A DNA stretch of 64,000 bases. It comes from Lachnospiraceae bacterium (GTDB taxonomy: Bacteria > Bacillota > Clostridia > Lachnospirales > Lachnospiraceae). Shown here piece after piece: positions 9,235-17,249 of this stretch. The stretch spans positions 62,001 through 126,000 of the forward strand of contig CABJAM010000002.1 in NCBI GenBank assembly GCA_902363555.1. The letters are read 5' to 3'. Positions within the stretch are counted from its first letter, which is position 1. Every line of letters begins with the position of its first letter. Position numbers and translations under genes: made by a program. The notes under the pieces were generated by a model. It ran no database searches, was not told where the DNA came from, and saw only the letters and a list, made by a program, of their open reading frames with translations.

Positions 9235-10341
9235 CTACCGTTTTTTCCGTGTTTTGCTTGCATACATTCTCTGATCCGCCATATATATAAGATGATCTTG
9301 AACCGTACTGTCCTTTGGAAAGTGAGCGATACCAAAGCTTACACCGCGAAAACGGGTCCGGGTAGATGGCAGGATAAAATCGATATGCTTCAGAGCGTCC
9401 ACCACTTTTTTAATATCCTTTTGTGCAACCAGCATAACAAATTCATCACCGGATATACGGAAAGTCATATCCGGCTCACCAATCTCCCGTATCCGTCCTG
9501 AAAATTCTTTCAGATACCTGTCACCGGTCAGATGTCCATATTTATCATTGATCTTTTTAAACTCGTCCAGATCCATATATATGAAATAAAACGGCGACTT
9601 TTCCTGGATCTTGTTTTCCATCATCTTGTCAAATGCAATACGACTGCCCAGACCGGTCAGTGTATCCTTGGAAACCTTATCTTCCAGAGAGCCAATCTGA
9701 TCACGCTTCATCAGTATATCGTACAAGAGCGTAAAGCTGTAAAAAGCATTGACGATCAGTACAAGGATCGTTATTATTTTCAGCAGTATATTTTTATCCA
9801 ATATAAAATGCATATTGACAAAAAATATATTGATAAACCACAGCAGGCTTGTCTTATTCAGATTTTTCTGAATCCCCTCATCATGGCATTGCATTAATGT
9901 AATATATATTTTATCCATAAACCGGTTCACAAAATAGTAGGAAAGCCCAAAGAATAAGGTCTGCAATACCATGACAATAAAAGCTAAGGGCGCATAGTCC
10001 GTCAGCGCATAACCCATCTGGACCGAAACGATAAAAACTGAGAGGGTATAAATCCACGCAAAGCAGATGATATAAAAATGTTTACGCGTAGTTCCCTCAA
10101 ACAGATAATGGAGCGGGAGCAGATAAAAGAATCCAAACATGGTAAACAGTCCATTGCCATTACCATAAATACCAAGGGCCCGAATCAGATAAATGCCCAC
10201 CGCCAGTAAGATGACCGTATAAAAGGACAGGATGAGCAGTACAACACATAAGGGGTATCGTCTTTTGGCATTCTTTTTGAAAATACAGAGATTCATAACA
10301 ATGACCTCTAAAACGACAATCATTTCACAGAGAAAATTCAT
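9235..10341 (-). CDS. membrane-bound diguanylate cyclase (GGDEF domain)
   Basis: 368 residues. About six hydrophobic segments in residues 1-190 form a membrane sensor of unknown ligand, then a GGDEF domain from about 205. Substrate-binding features are SKDTLTGLGSRIAF, YMDLDEFKKINDKYGH and the active-site signature RISGDEF. The SGDEF variant is known in active cyclases. The product would be cyclic di-GMP. No RxxD inhibitory site was identified with confidence. The start at 10341 follows AGGAAGG by 7 nt; an upstream in-frame ATG lacks such a site. Confidence 0.88.
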   Translation of the reverse strand: MNFLCEMIVVLEVIVMNLCIFKKNAKRRYPLCVVLLILSFYTVILLAVGIYLIRALGIYGNGNGLFTMFGFFYLLPLHYLFEGTTRKHFYIICFAWIYTLSVFIVSVQMGYALTDYAPLAFIVMVLQTLFFGLSYYFVNRFMDKIYITLMQCHDEGIQKNLNKTSLLWFINIFFVNMHFILDKNILLKIITILVLIVNAFYSFTLLYDILMKRDQIGSLEDKVSKDTLTGLGSRIAFDKMMENKIQEKSPFYFIYMDLDEFKKINDKYGHLTGDRYLKEFSGRIREIGEPDMTFRISGDEFVMLVAQKDIKKVVDALKHIDFILPSTRTRFRGVSFGIAHFPKDSTVQDHLIYMADQRMYASKTRKKR

Positions 10342-10410
10342 ATGCTGCACCTTCCTGACCGCTCTTTTGTGATTCGATCCCATCTTACGTTTTTTAAACT
10401 TATCCTAGCA

Positions 10411-10439
10411 AAAATACCCTCCATAAAAAAGAGGGTATT
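10411..10439 (-). terminator. intrinsic terminator of the alpha/beta hydrolase gene
   Basis: A 9-bp stem (AATACCCTC at 10413-10421 with GAGGGTATT at 10431-10439). On the minus strand it is followed by a short T tract, about 85 nt downstream of the hydrolase stop codon. Confidence 0.75.
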
Positions 10440-10523
10440 CCTGATTGGTCGAATATTCTTCCTAAGTGGTAAAAAAATGCAACTGTCCGAGCCGCTCTCA
10501 CCGGACACAGAATTTTGCCGAAA

Positions 10524-11444
10524 TCACTGCTCAAATTCCGCGAATGGATTTTTCTCATATTCCAGTGTTTCCGGTGCAATATGGTGCATCAAAAATGTCT
10601 TTGCCAATGGCAGCCATGCCGCACAGGCGTGACTTTTATCCTGGCGGAAGGGTTCAAAAATATTTCTTCCCAGTGAAAATCCATGATCGCCATATTCAAA
10701 CATATGCAGCTCATAGGGAACGCCTGCTTTATGGAGCTTTTCAGCCATGTACACCGACTGGATCGAATCGACCATACCATCATCGATGGCCGCGGCCATA
10801 AAAACAGGCACCGTGTACTCTGAAATTTTCAGCGCCGGGCTATTGGCTCTGCACATTTCCTCATCCGGTTCGGGGCATCCAAAAACTGTTGAATTTATGT
10901 CAACCGGAAGCATGGGGTTTTTATGTTCCCTGTTAAAGGCCTCCTGCACCGTGTAATCCAGCAGGCCATAGATCAGCATCGCCGTTAAGGGCTTTAACTG
11001 CTCCGGCAAAACGCCAAGCTTTTGGGCCAGCCACGGCTCCTGCCAGGATGTGGCCATCATACCGCATAAATGAGCGCCTGCGGAAAAGCCAATGATTGAT
11101 ATTTTTTCCACATCCACGCTCCATTCATCGGCGTGCTCCCGGATCACCACCATGGCTTTGGCCAGATCTACCAACTGGGCCGGGAACAATGTCTTTCCCT
11201 CCGGCGCCCGCTCCGCCACACTGTATTCCAGTACAAAGCTCTGATAGCCGTCCATGGCAAACGCCATCGCCACCGGATCTCCCTCATTGCCGTGCCGCGG
11301 GCAGTTCTGATATGCGCCGCCGGGGCAGACGATCACAGCGGGCCGTTTCTCAAGCGTTTTCAAAAACATATCCGGCATGGTCACAAAAGTGGTCAGCTCC
11401 ACATCCTCCCGGTCCTCCCAAAGCTTTAAAGTTTCAATCAGCAT
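10524..11444 (-). CDS. alpha/beta hydrolase, BD-FAE/esterase-like
   Basis: 306 residues with the alpha/beta hydrolase plan: oxyanion-hole region VIVCPGGAYQ near residue 40, nucleophile elbow GFSAGAH near 125, an Asp in AAIDDGMVD and the catalytic His in YGDHGFSLG. This layout is shared with acetyl-xylan / feruloyl esterase-like (BD-FAE) proteins, which remove acyl groups from plant polysaccharides; the exact substrate is not shown. No signal peptide, so intracellular. ATG 11444 has GGAGG about 8 nt upstream and is preferred to an upstream ATG. Its 5' side faces a giant inverted repeat. Confidence 0.82.
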   Translation of the reverse strand: MLIETLKLWEDREDVELTTFVTMPDMFLKTLEKRPAVIVCPGGAYQNCPRHGNEGDPVAMAFAMDGYQSFVLEYSVAERAPEGKTLFPAQLVDLAKAMVVIREHADEWSVDVEKISIIGFSAGAHLCGMMATSWQEPWLAQKLGVLPEQLKPLTAMLIYGLLDYTVQEAFNREHKNPMLPVDINSTVFGCPEPDEEMCRANSPALKISEYTVPVFMAAAIDDGMVDSIQSVYMAEKLHKAGVPYELHMFEYGDHGFSLGRNIFEPFRQDKSHACAAWLPLAKTFLMHHIAPETLEYEKNPFAEFEQ

Positions 11445-11503
11445 AAATATTTCCTCCTTCATTTTGTTTTGTAATACTTTCGCATCACGTTACTGCTCGT
11501 AGT

Positions 11504-11998
11504 GGCCAAGACACGTCCAGCTTCGCAAGGCTGCTCCCCGAGTTCGACATCGATTTCCTGCGCCCCCCTGCCCGCCCCCGTAAGTTCCTTCCCCGAGCTG
11601 CGGTACTGTCCGTTGGCGTTCTCCCACCCGGCCCCATTGTCCATAGCTCTTTCAGGGAAGCGACTCCAGAAAACAACTCCGACTAAGGCTGGGAAGCCCC
11701 CTTTTTCGGGGACCGGGTCAATGCTCAGTAAGCTCTTTATGACCTTTCTTCGCTTGACCCTCATATTTGGCATCGGAAAAACCAAATATGCCCCGAAAAA
11801 GGGAACTTCCCAACCTAAGTCTTCGTAGTTTCCTTCCGTATGCTCCCCTGCAAGAGCTATGGACAATGGGGCCGGGTGGGAGAACGCCGACGGACAGTAC
11901 CGCAGCTCAGGGAAGGAGCTCACGGGAACGGGCAGGTACAGCAGGCGATCGATGTCAAACTCGGGGAGCAGCCTTGCGAAGCTGGACGTGTCTTGGCC
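11504..11998. repeat. giant inverted repeat 1 with branched tip
   Basis: The two arms pair over about 200 bp each. Perfect blocks include 41 bp (11504-11544 with 11958-11998) and about 57 bp with one mismatch (from 11594, around the GAGCTGCGGTACTG stretch). Weaker similarity continues outward to about 11484 and 12018. The 80-nt tip (11712-11790) holds two more hairpins, GGGTCAA..TTGACCC and CATATTTGG..CCAAATATG, so a transcript would fold as a long rod with a forked end. It fills the gap between two divergent genes. Short open frames inside are by-products of the repeat. GACTAAGG (11681-11688) and its counterpart GACTTAGG on the opposite arm (11814-11821) match a motif found in the two other giant repeats. 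Confidence 0.9.
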
Positions 11999-12074
11999 CT
12001 CCTGTTAGTAACGATGTGCCAAACTATTACTCAATTTTAACAGACTCCGTCTCGATTTCCATGTAGTTTCATGT

Positions 12075-12096
12075 TATAATTACGACATATTATGTC
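12075..12096 (+). promoter_or_regulatory. likely -10 and operator of the AraC gene
   Basis: TATAAT at 12075-12080 is followed by the perfect small palindrome GACATA-T-TATGTC (12084-12096), about 110 nt upstream of the AraC start. No strong -35 is evident, which fits an activated promoter. Confidence 0.45.
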
Positions 12097-12113
12097 TTTT
12101 AAACTAATTTGGG

Positions 12114-12176
12114 GTCATCAAATGTGTGCATAGCTGGTGAAGCAAGCCTTTCCCAGCTATGCACACACTTGATGAC
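12114..12176 (+). promoter_or_regulatory. leader hairpin before AraC gene
   Basis: A stem of about 24 bp (12114-12137 with 12153-12176, one unpaired base) around a 15-nt loop lies in the expected 5' leader, ending 27 nt before the ATG at 12204. No T run follows, so it is not a classic terminator. An RNA-level or operator role is possible. Confidence 0.55.
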
Positions 12177-12203
12177 TTTCATAGTAAATAAGGTGGGGCG
12201 CCT

Positions 12204-13343
12204 ATGCTGGATAATGAATATGTTCTCTTTGGAGATTTGAGAAATTATATAAAGAAGGAATACGAACGCAACGGAAAAAATACGACATTTATTGATGCCT
12301 TTAACTGGCTGTTCAGAAATCACAAAACGCACCGGGGCCAGCCGGAATTTCCCGATTTTATGCAATGGGATTTTGACGATGACCGCACATTTACGGAGCT
12401 TGTGGACGCTATCCCCATCGAAGCCGCTTACGTTATCCCGCCCATACGGCTGGAGGGCACCGATAACATTTACTATATCGAAATACAGAAAAAAATATTC
12501 GTCTCCCGGGAAATGCCCTACTCCATCTACGAGCCTCATATCGACGACAGCTTCACACTCCTGTACGTCCTTTCCGGCTCCTGTGATATCGAGCTGGACT
12601 CCCGGCAATACCATATGAGCACCGGCGAGCTGTGCATCATCTCCCCCCAGGTGCGCCGGTCGCACAAAATTATGACCGAGGATATCGTCCTGAACATTAT
12701 GATCGACAAAAACATATTTGAGCAGGCATTTTTTCAGCTCCTCAAGGAAAATAACTTTCTTTCCGTATTTTTCAGAAATACACTGTTCCATTCGGAAAAA
12801 GATTACATGTTTTTTATGATCCGGCCTTCCAGTGAGATCCGCCAGATCTACCAGCATCTTTTCCAGGAATTTACCCATCCGGACGCCCTGTCAGACCAGG
12901 TGTCCATCCACTACCTGAACATCCTCTTTACATGCATCATACGCAGCAACGAAAGCACCTACCGCTATTACGCCAGAGAACACACGCCCCCGGCCGCCAT
13001 CGCCCTCCCCTACATACTCAAATACATCGAGGAGCACTACACCGACCTGACCCTGGAAACCCTGGCCGCCCAATTCCACTATGACAAAGGCTATCTAAGC
13101 AAACTGATCCATAAATACACCGGCAAAACCTACACCCAGATCATCTACCACTACCGCCTGGAAAAAGCCATCCAATACCTTCAACACACCAACGAAAAAA
13201 TCAGCCGCATCGCCGAACTCACCGGCTACAACAGCAGCGACCACTTTACCAGATCCTTCCGCACCTACACCGGCCTCTCCCCCAGAGACTACCGCAAACT
13301 TAATTCTCCAGCCCCTACCGTCCACCACACCCCAAATGTGTAA
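12204..13343 (+). CDS. AraC-family transcriptional regulator
   Basis: 379 residues. An N-terminal cupin-like sensor with FTLLYVLSGSCDIELD and GELCIISPQVRRSH spans about 90-170. The C-terminal double helix-turn-helix spans about 270-370 (YILKYIEEHYTDLTLE, YDKGYLSKLIHKYTG, IAELTGYNSSDHFTRSFRTYTGLSP). The ligand is unknown. AGGTGGGG precedes the ATG. Giant inverted repeats lie on both sides of it (11504-11998 and 13372-13733), and the convergent neighbour is the permease/MtmB-like pair, which may be its target; that is only inference from position. The 3' third is unusually C-rich on the coding strand. Confidence 0.88.
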   Translation: MLDNEYVLFGDLRNYIKKEYERNGKNTTFIDAFNWLFRNHKTHRGQPEFPDFMQWDFDDDRTFTELVDAIPIEAAYVIPPIRLEGTDNIYYIEIQKKIFVSREMPYSIYEPHIDDSFTLLYVLSGSCDIELDSRQYHMSTGELCIISPQVRRSHKIMTEDIVLNIMIDKNIFEQAFFQLLKENNFLSVFFRNTLFHSEKDYMFFMIRPSSEIRQIYQHLFQEFTHPDALSDQVSIHYLNILFTCIIRSNESTYRYYAREHTPPAAIALPYILKYIEEHYTDLTLETLAAQFHYDKGYLSKLIHKYTGKTYTQIIYHYRLEKAIQYLQHTNEKISRIAELTGYNSSDHFTRSFRTYTGLSPRDYRKLNSPAPTVHHTPNV

Positions 13344-13371
13344 TCCCCCACCAGAAATCGAAGTGTAAATA

Positions 13372-13733
13372 GCATCGCGGCCGGCTGGCGGGGGTGTTTC
13401 TGGTGCGGTGGGCATTCGCGCCGGATGTGGTGCTCCCAGACAGCCAGTGGATGGTCAGGTGCTGCCACACCTGCATTGCAGCCGTTATAGAAAGACTTAG
13501 AGCCCAGGCTTTTGCGTTAATCGGACAAAAAGGAACGTAGAACGGAGCAAACATAAGAATACTCCCCTTCCTTTTTATCCGATTGCCCTTAGCAAAAACC
13601 TGAGCTCTTAGACTTTCTTAAACGGCGAAACCGCAGAAGTGGCAGCACCTGACCATCCACTGGCTGGCCGGGAGCACCACATCCGGCGCGAATACCCCGC
13701 ACCAGAAACACCCCCGCCAGCCGGCCGCGATGC
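13372..13733. repeat. giant inverted repeat 2
   Basis: A 362-bp hairpin between convergent genes. The outermost 37 bp are perfect (13372-13408 with 13697-13733), followed by long near-perfect pairing through CGCGCCGGATGTGGTGCTCCC and the TGGATGGTCAGGTGCTGCCA region. The inner part pairs AATCGGAcAAAAAGGAA with TTCCTTTTTaTCCGATT around a 33-nt tip. GACTTAGAG (13494-13502) and CTCTTAGAC (13605-13613) place the shared motif in both arms. It begins 28 nt after the AraC stop and ends 19 nt from the permease stop. It is far longer than an ordinary terminator. Confidence 0.9.
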
Positions 13734-13752
13734 CATCGCCATCTTTCATAAA

Positions 13753-15318
13753 TTACACATAATCAAAATCATCCGGGGCATCAAACCATTTCCCCTTCCC
13801 AAAATTCAAAATAAAGCAGATCACCGCCATCACCAGATAAGCAATCGTAAACGGTGACGTGATCCGAAATCCCAGCTCCGCGCTATGGATAAATCCAAAG
13901 GCCGACAGCAGCGCCCCCGCCAGACACGTGACCGCCACCGCATTCAGCTTTTTATCAATAATAAACACCGTCATCGTACCCAGCAGAATACCAATAATAA
14001 TAGCGCCGGCCTTCACCGCTGGCACGCCGTTCCACATCACCCCGGCGTCAATAAGCATCTGATTGATCTCATCCGAATATCCCGAAAGACCATTGGCCAT
14101 CGTTTCCGTATATGTACCTGTAAGACTTACTGCACCGGTGATCTGTGTAAACAGATAATCCGCCACCGGAGGCACCATGGCCATACCCACGGCCGCATAA
14201 TGCTTCACCGGCGTATCCTTGAACGCCTGGGCCACCATAACGATCGCACACCAAATATAAGTAATGGCGCACACAGCCGGAGGCACCAGATTGCTCAGGA
14301 AGGTAAACATACCGAAAATCCCGGCAGCGCCAAACAAAATTCCGGAAATTGCCGAATAACCGATACCGGCCTCGGATTTTTTCAGACCTGCATGGCCAAG
14401 CCACACCGTATTGGGCACAACGCCGCCAAACATGGAAGAAATCATTGTGCAAATACCATCGGCAAACTGAGCTTCACGGACACTGTAATTGTCGCCGGCC
14501 GCATTGGCGGCTTCCACATTGTCCATCGTCTCGATAAAGTTATAGATTTCAATCGGTATAATAATGGTCAGATAAGGCGCAACGACCGCGAAACCATTGA
14601 TCAGCGCCTGGATCGTAGTTACCGGATTCGGGAAATAAAATCCGATCCCGGAAAAGTCAAAGTGCGTCCGTCCAAGGCACAGCGCGTAAATGATACCGCC
14701 CACGATAGCCACCACCAGCGGCGGGATTTTCTTCGGGAACAGATAGCCGCCGAATACGCCCAGCATAGCTACAATGAGAATGGGCAGACCCACGATGGGA
14801 TCGCGGAATACGTCAAAGACACCCTGTGTCGCCATCCATATGAAGCCGATGCCGGCCACCGTACCGAGCAGCGCCGCTCTTGGCACCTTTTTCTTGATCC
14901 ACGGCCCGATAATACCGCCGCAAAATTCCACAAAGCCGCCGATAAAGCAGGCTGCCACGGCTGCTGACCAGGCCAGCTCAGGATCGCCCAGGGCATAATG
15001 CAGCGGTGTGATAACACCGTAGAGGATAACGAACATAGCCGGTGTGGATACGCCGGAGGGCAGAGCGGTCACATCACTCCGGCCTTCCTTTTTGGACAGC
15101 TTATAGCCCATATAGCAGTAGTAAAGTCCGCCGATCAAAAGGCCGATGGACATTCCCGGGATGACACGGCCATACACGATCTCATCCGGCCACTGCAATA
15201 CACCGGATAAAGTAGCGATAACGATCAGATAGTTGACAATATTATTGGTCACGATATAAGTAATGCCGCCCAAATCTCCCCGCTTGAAAAATGGAACAAT
15301 TGATTTCGTCTGATTCAT
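13753..15318 (-). CDS. NCS2-family permease (purine / AzgA-like)
   Basis: 521 residues with about 12-14 hydrophobic segments. The N-terminus GDLGGITYIVTNNIVNYL resembles AzgA-type nucleobase permeases, and the stretch with AALLGTVAGIGFIWMA, IPIEIYNFIETMDNVEAAN and ADGICTMISSMFGGVVPNT matches the conserved transmembrane 8-10 region of NCS2 carriers (Glu/Asp-containing, proton symport of purines or uracil). The exact substrate cannot be read. Its start is 25 nt after the stop of the MtmB-like gene, with GGGAAAGGG upstream, so the two form one operon. That pairing suggests that the permease brings in the substrate of the methyltransferase. Confidence 0.85.
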   Translation of the reverse strand: MNQTKSIVPFFKRGDLGGITYIVTNNIVNYLIVIATLSGVLQWPDEIVYGRVIPGMSIGLLIGGLYYCYMGYKLSKKEGRSDVTALPSGVSTPAMFVILYGVITPLHYALGDPELAWSAAVAACFIGGFVEFCGGIIGPWIKKKVPRAALLGTVAGIGFIWMATQGVFDVFRDPIVGLPILIVAMLGVFGGYLFPKKIPPLVVAIVGGIIYALCLGRTHFDFSGIGFYFPNPVTTIQALINGFAVVAPYLTIIIPIEIYNFIETMDNVEAANAAGDNYSVREAQFADGICTMISSMFGGVVPNTVWLGHAGLKKSEAGIGYSAISGILFGAAGIFGMFTFLSNLVPPAVCAITYIWCAIVMVAQAFKDTPVKHYAAVGMAMVPPVADYLFTQITGAVSLTGTYTETMANGLSGYSDEINQMLIDAGVMWNGVPAVKAGAIIIGILLGTMTVFIIDKKLNAVAVTCLAGALLSAFGFIHSAELGFRITSPFTIAYLVMAVICFILNFGKGKWFDAPDDFDYV

Positions 15319-15343
15319 TTCTTTTCCCTTTCCCTTTTATTGT

Positions 15344-16720
15344 TTAGAATAAAATTCCCATCTCTGCCAGCTCCGCCTTAACCTCATCGTACATGGCCTG
15401 CCACTGGGGCACCGGCGTCACAGTTTCCATATCATAGGCCTCGTCAAAGCGCTTGCCCTTATTTTTATCCTCCATACGGAAAACATGCTCATACTTTTCA
15501 AGGAGCTTTAAGACAATGTCATTGGCCTGGGCTCTGGTCATGCCCTGACGAGCTACCGCCTTGCCCACCTCGCCCATGAGCCGCACCTCAAGGCCGGTTC
15601 CGTTGGGCTCACTGCCATTGGCCGAGCCAAGCCCTTCCAGATGACCGCCGGACACCGTAACAACAATGGCATTCGCCGCCACCTCATAGAACAGCTCCTT
15701 TGTCAGCGCGCCGCTGGACGGCCACAGATCGCAGACGATAATGGCCGGAGCACACTTGGCAAATGTCTGGCACAAAACCGACTGGAGCCACAGACATCCC
15801 CGGGCCGTCGTCGCCACATCGGTAATGTGGATCGGATGGCACAGATGATAGTCCGCCAGGCACAGCAGATTGGCCGCCAGAATCGAAGCGATCATCACAA
15901 TGGTCGCCCCCGGGGCATCCCCGCCAAGACCGCCCACCATGGTACAGGCCAGGGAAGCGTTCTTCATGCCGTAATCCAGAGAATTGGCAGCGCGGACCAG
16001 ATTGCCATTGTCAATGATCAACTCATTGAACATGGCTACTAAATGAGAGTCGCAGGGGCGCAGGCTCCGCTCAAAGGAAGCGCTCAGATCGCCGGTTTCC
16101 GTCACCGCGCTCTCTGCCGCCAGCAGGCCCATACCCGGACGGCCCACTTCCTCTAATGCCTTATGGAGATAGGAAAGCTCCCGGCGCACGGCAATGACTT
16201 CCGTAGGATCTCCGCTCTTTACAGGGAAGCCGTCCACATCCACCAGTGATCCGCAGGTGAGCAGATCCACCACCGGCTCCTTGGCCGAACTTAAGACATT
16301 GGCATAATAAATGCTTTCCGGGGTGGGACATCCCGGATTTCCGGCCCATATCGCAGGCTCCCGGCGGTCCTCGATCCCTCTGGCCACCAGCGTGTAGGCA
16401 TCCTTGCCCTCGCCCATGGTCAGCTCCTGCTTCATGTCACGGATACCGCGCTCGATTTCTTCCTCTGTAAACGTGATGATCCGGTTGGTGGACATATTGT
16501 ACACACCGATTTTTAAGATCAGCGCCTTTGCTGCGGCAAACATATCCTCCAGCAGCTTGTCGTCCTGGGGGATGAGTAACTGCTTATCCCAGTCAAACTC
16601 ATATTCATCCACCAGCTCCCGCACTTCGTCGATGACGTAGTCCATATCCCAGTCATCCTTGGTGACCTTCTCGCCCGTATGGCTCCGGGCACAGATTTCC
16701 AGATACTCCTTTGTAGTCAT
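15344..16720 (-). CDS. MtmB-like methyltransferase homologue without pyrrolysine
   Basis: 458 residues, the length of archaeal monomethylamine:corrinoid methyltransferase MtmB. Shared blocks seen by eye: GEKVTKDDWD near residue 16, the GVYNMSTNRIITFTEEEI region, GRPGMG near 194, DSH near 224, LMGEVGKAVARQGM and VTPVPQW near the end. In MtmB the segment before DSH carries pyrrolysine (in-frame UAG). Here it reads RPCDSH, with Pro222 at that place and no internal stop. The protein is therefore a non-pyrrolysine relative, comparable in concept to MtgB among MttB homologues. No corrinoid protein or reactivase gene is nearby. ATG 16720 follows AGGAGGAG. The alignment is from memory of MtmB, so the family call is firm but the residue match should be verified. 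Confidence 0.78.
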   Translation of the reverse strand: MTTKEYLEICARSHTGEKVTKDDWDMDYVIDEVRELVDEYEFDWDKQLLIPQDDKLLEDMFAAAKALILKIGVYNMSTNRIITFTEEEIERGIRDMKQELTMGEGKDAYTLVARGIEDRREPAIWAGNPGCPTPESIYYANVLSSAKEPVVDLLTCGSLVDVDGFPVKSGDPTEVIAVRRELSYLHKALEEVGRPGMGLLAAESAVTETGDLSASFERSLRPCDSHLVAMFNELIIDNGNLVRAANSLDYGMKNASLACTMVGGLGGDAPGATIVMIASILAANLLCLADYHLCHPIHITDVATTARGCLWLQSVLCQTFAKCAPAIIVCDLWPSSGALTKELFYEVAANAIVVTVSGGHLEGLGSANGSEPNGTGLEVRLMGEVGKAVARQGMTRAQANDIVLKLLEKYEHVFRMEDKNKGKRFDEAYDMETVTPVPQWQAMYDEVKAELAEMGILF

Positions 16721-16741
16721 AGTACTCCTCCTTTGCAAATC

Positions 16742-17078
16742 GTGGCTCACCTGTCTTTGCTTCGCTTCGACAGGTCGCGGCAGTCGCCGCAAAGGTGAGC
16801 TAGCTCCCCTTTGTGGCTCGTTGCTTCGTTCACCTGTCTCCGCTTCGCTTCGACAGGTCGCGGCAGTCGCCGCAAAGGTGAGCTAGCTCCCCTTTGTGGC
16901 TCGTTGCTTCGTTCACCTGTCTCCGCTTCGCTTCGACAGGTCGCGGCAGTCGCCGCAAAGGTGAGCCAGCTCACCTTTGTGGCTCGTTGCTTCGTTCACC
17001 TGTCTCCGCTTCGCTTCGACAGGTCGCGGCAGTCGCCGCAAACGGGAGCCAGCTCCCCTTTGTGGCTCGTTGCTTCGC
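16742..17078. repeat. array of 83-bp repeats, locus A
   Basis: About four tandem units of 83 bp (unit boundaries at GGCTCGTTGCTTCG near 16813, 16896, 16979 and 17063). Each unit contains the hairpin ACCTGTC..GACAGGT, a GCGGC..GCCGC element and AAGGTGAGCTAGCTCCCCTTT. Copies are near identical, with the one next to the terminator most divergent. On the minus strand the array starts immediately after the T tract of the MATE terminator and ends 8 nt before the ribosome-binding site of the MtmB-like gene. Open frames crossing it are repeat by-products. Confidence 0.92.
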
Positions 17079-17082
17079 GAAA

Positions 17083-17138
17083 AAAAGGACGAAAAACCCT
17101 TTGGAAATGTAAAATTTCAATAGGTTTTTCGTCCTTTT
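17083..17138 (-). terminator. intrinsic terminator of MATE gene
   Basis: A perfect 16-bp stem (17083-17098 with 17123-17138) is followed on the minus strand by seven T. It lies downstream of the MATE gene ending at 17250 and directly abuts the 83-bp repeat array. Confidence 0.88.
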
Positions 17139-17249
17139 ATTCACTTTAGTTGCATGGTTATGCTCTAATCATAGACCATATTTCTCCATTTTTCAACATT
17201 TCCCGCGCTTTTCCTTTGTTACTTTTCCTAAACAACATCATAAGCATAA

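Noticed and set aside
11504..11998. Retron, group II intron or insertion sequence as origin of the giant inverted repeats
   Set aside because: No reverse transcriptase or transposase gene is in or near any copy, and no target-site duplication was evident.
11459..12066. Several open frames of 100-150 codons across giant inverted repeat 1
   Set aside because: Both strands give similar peptides because of the palindrome; none has a family match or convincing start.
13885..14967. 360-codon plus-strand frame opposite the NCS2 permease
   Set aside because: Antisense to a clear membrane transporter, His/Arg-rich translation without family features, no ribosome-binding site.
15344..16720. In-frame amber codon read as pyrrolysine in the MtmB-like gene
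   Set aside because: The frame is continuous and the residue at the expected place is Pro, so no UAG decoding is needed.
16811..17149. Open frames running through the 83-bp repeats
   Set aside because: 83 is not a multiple of 3, so the frames shift in each unit; the peptides are repeat artefacts.
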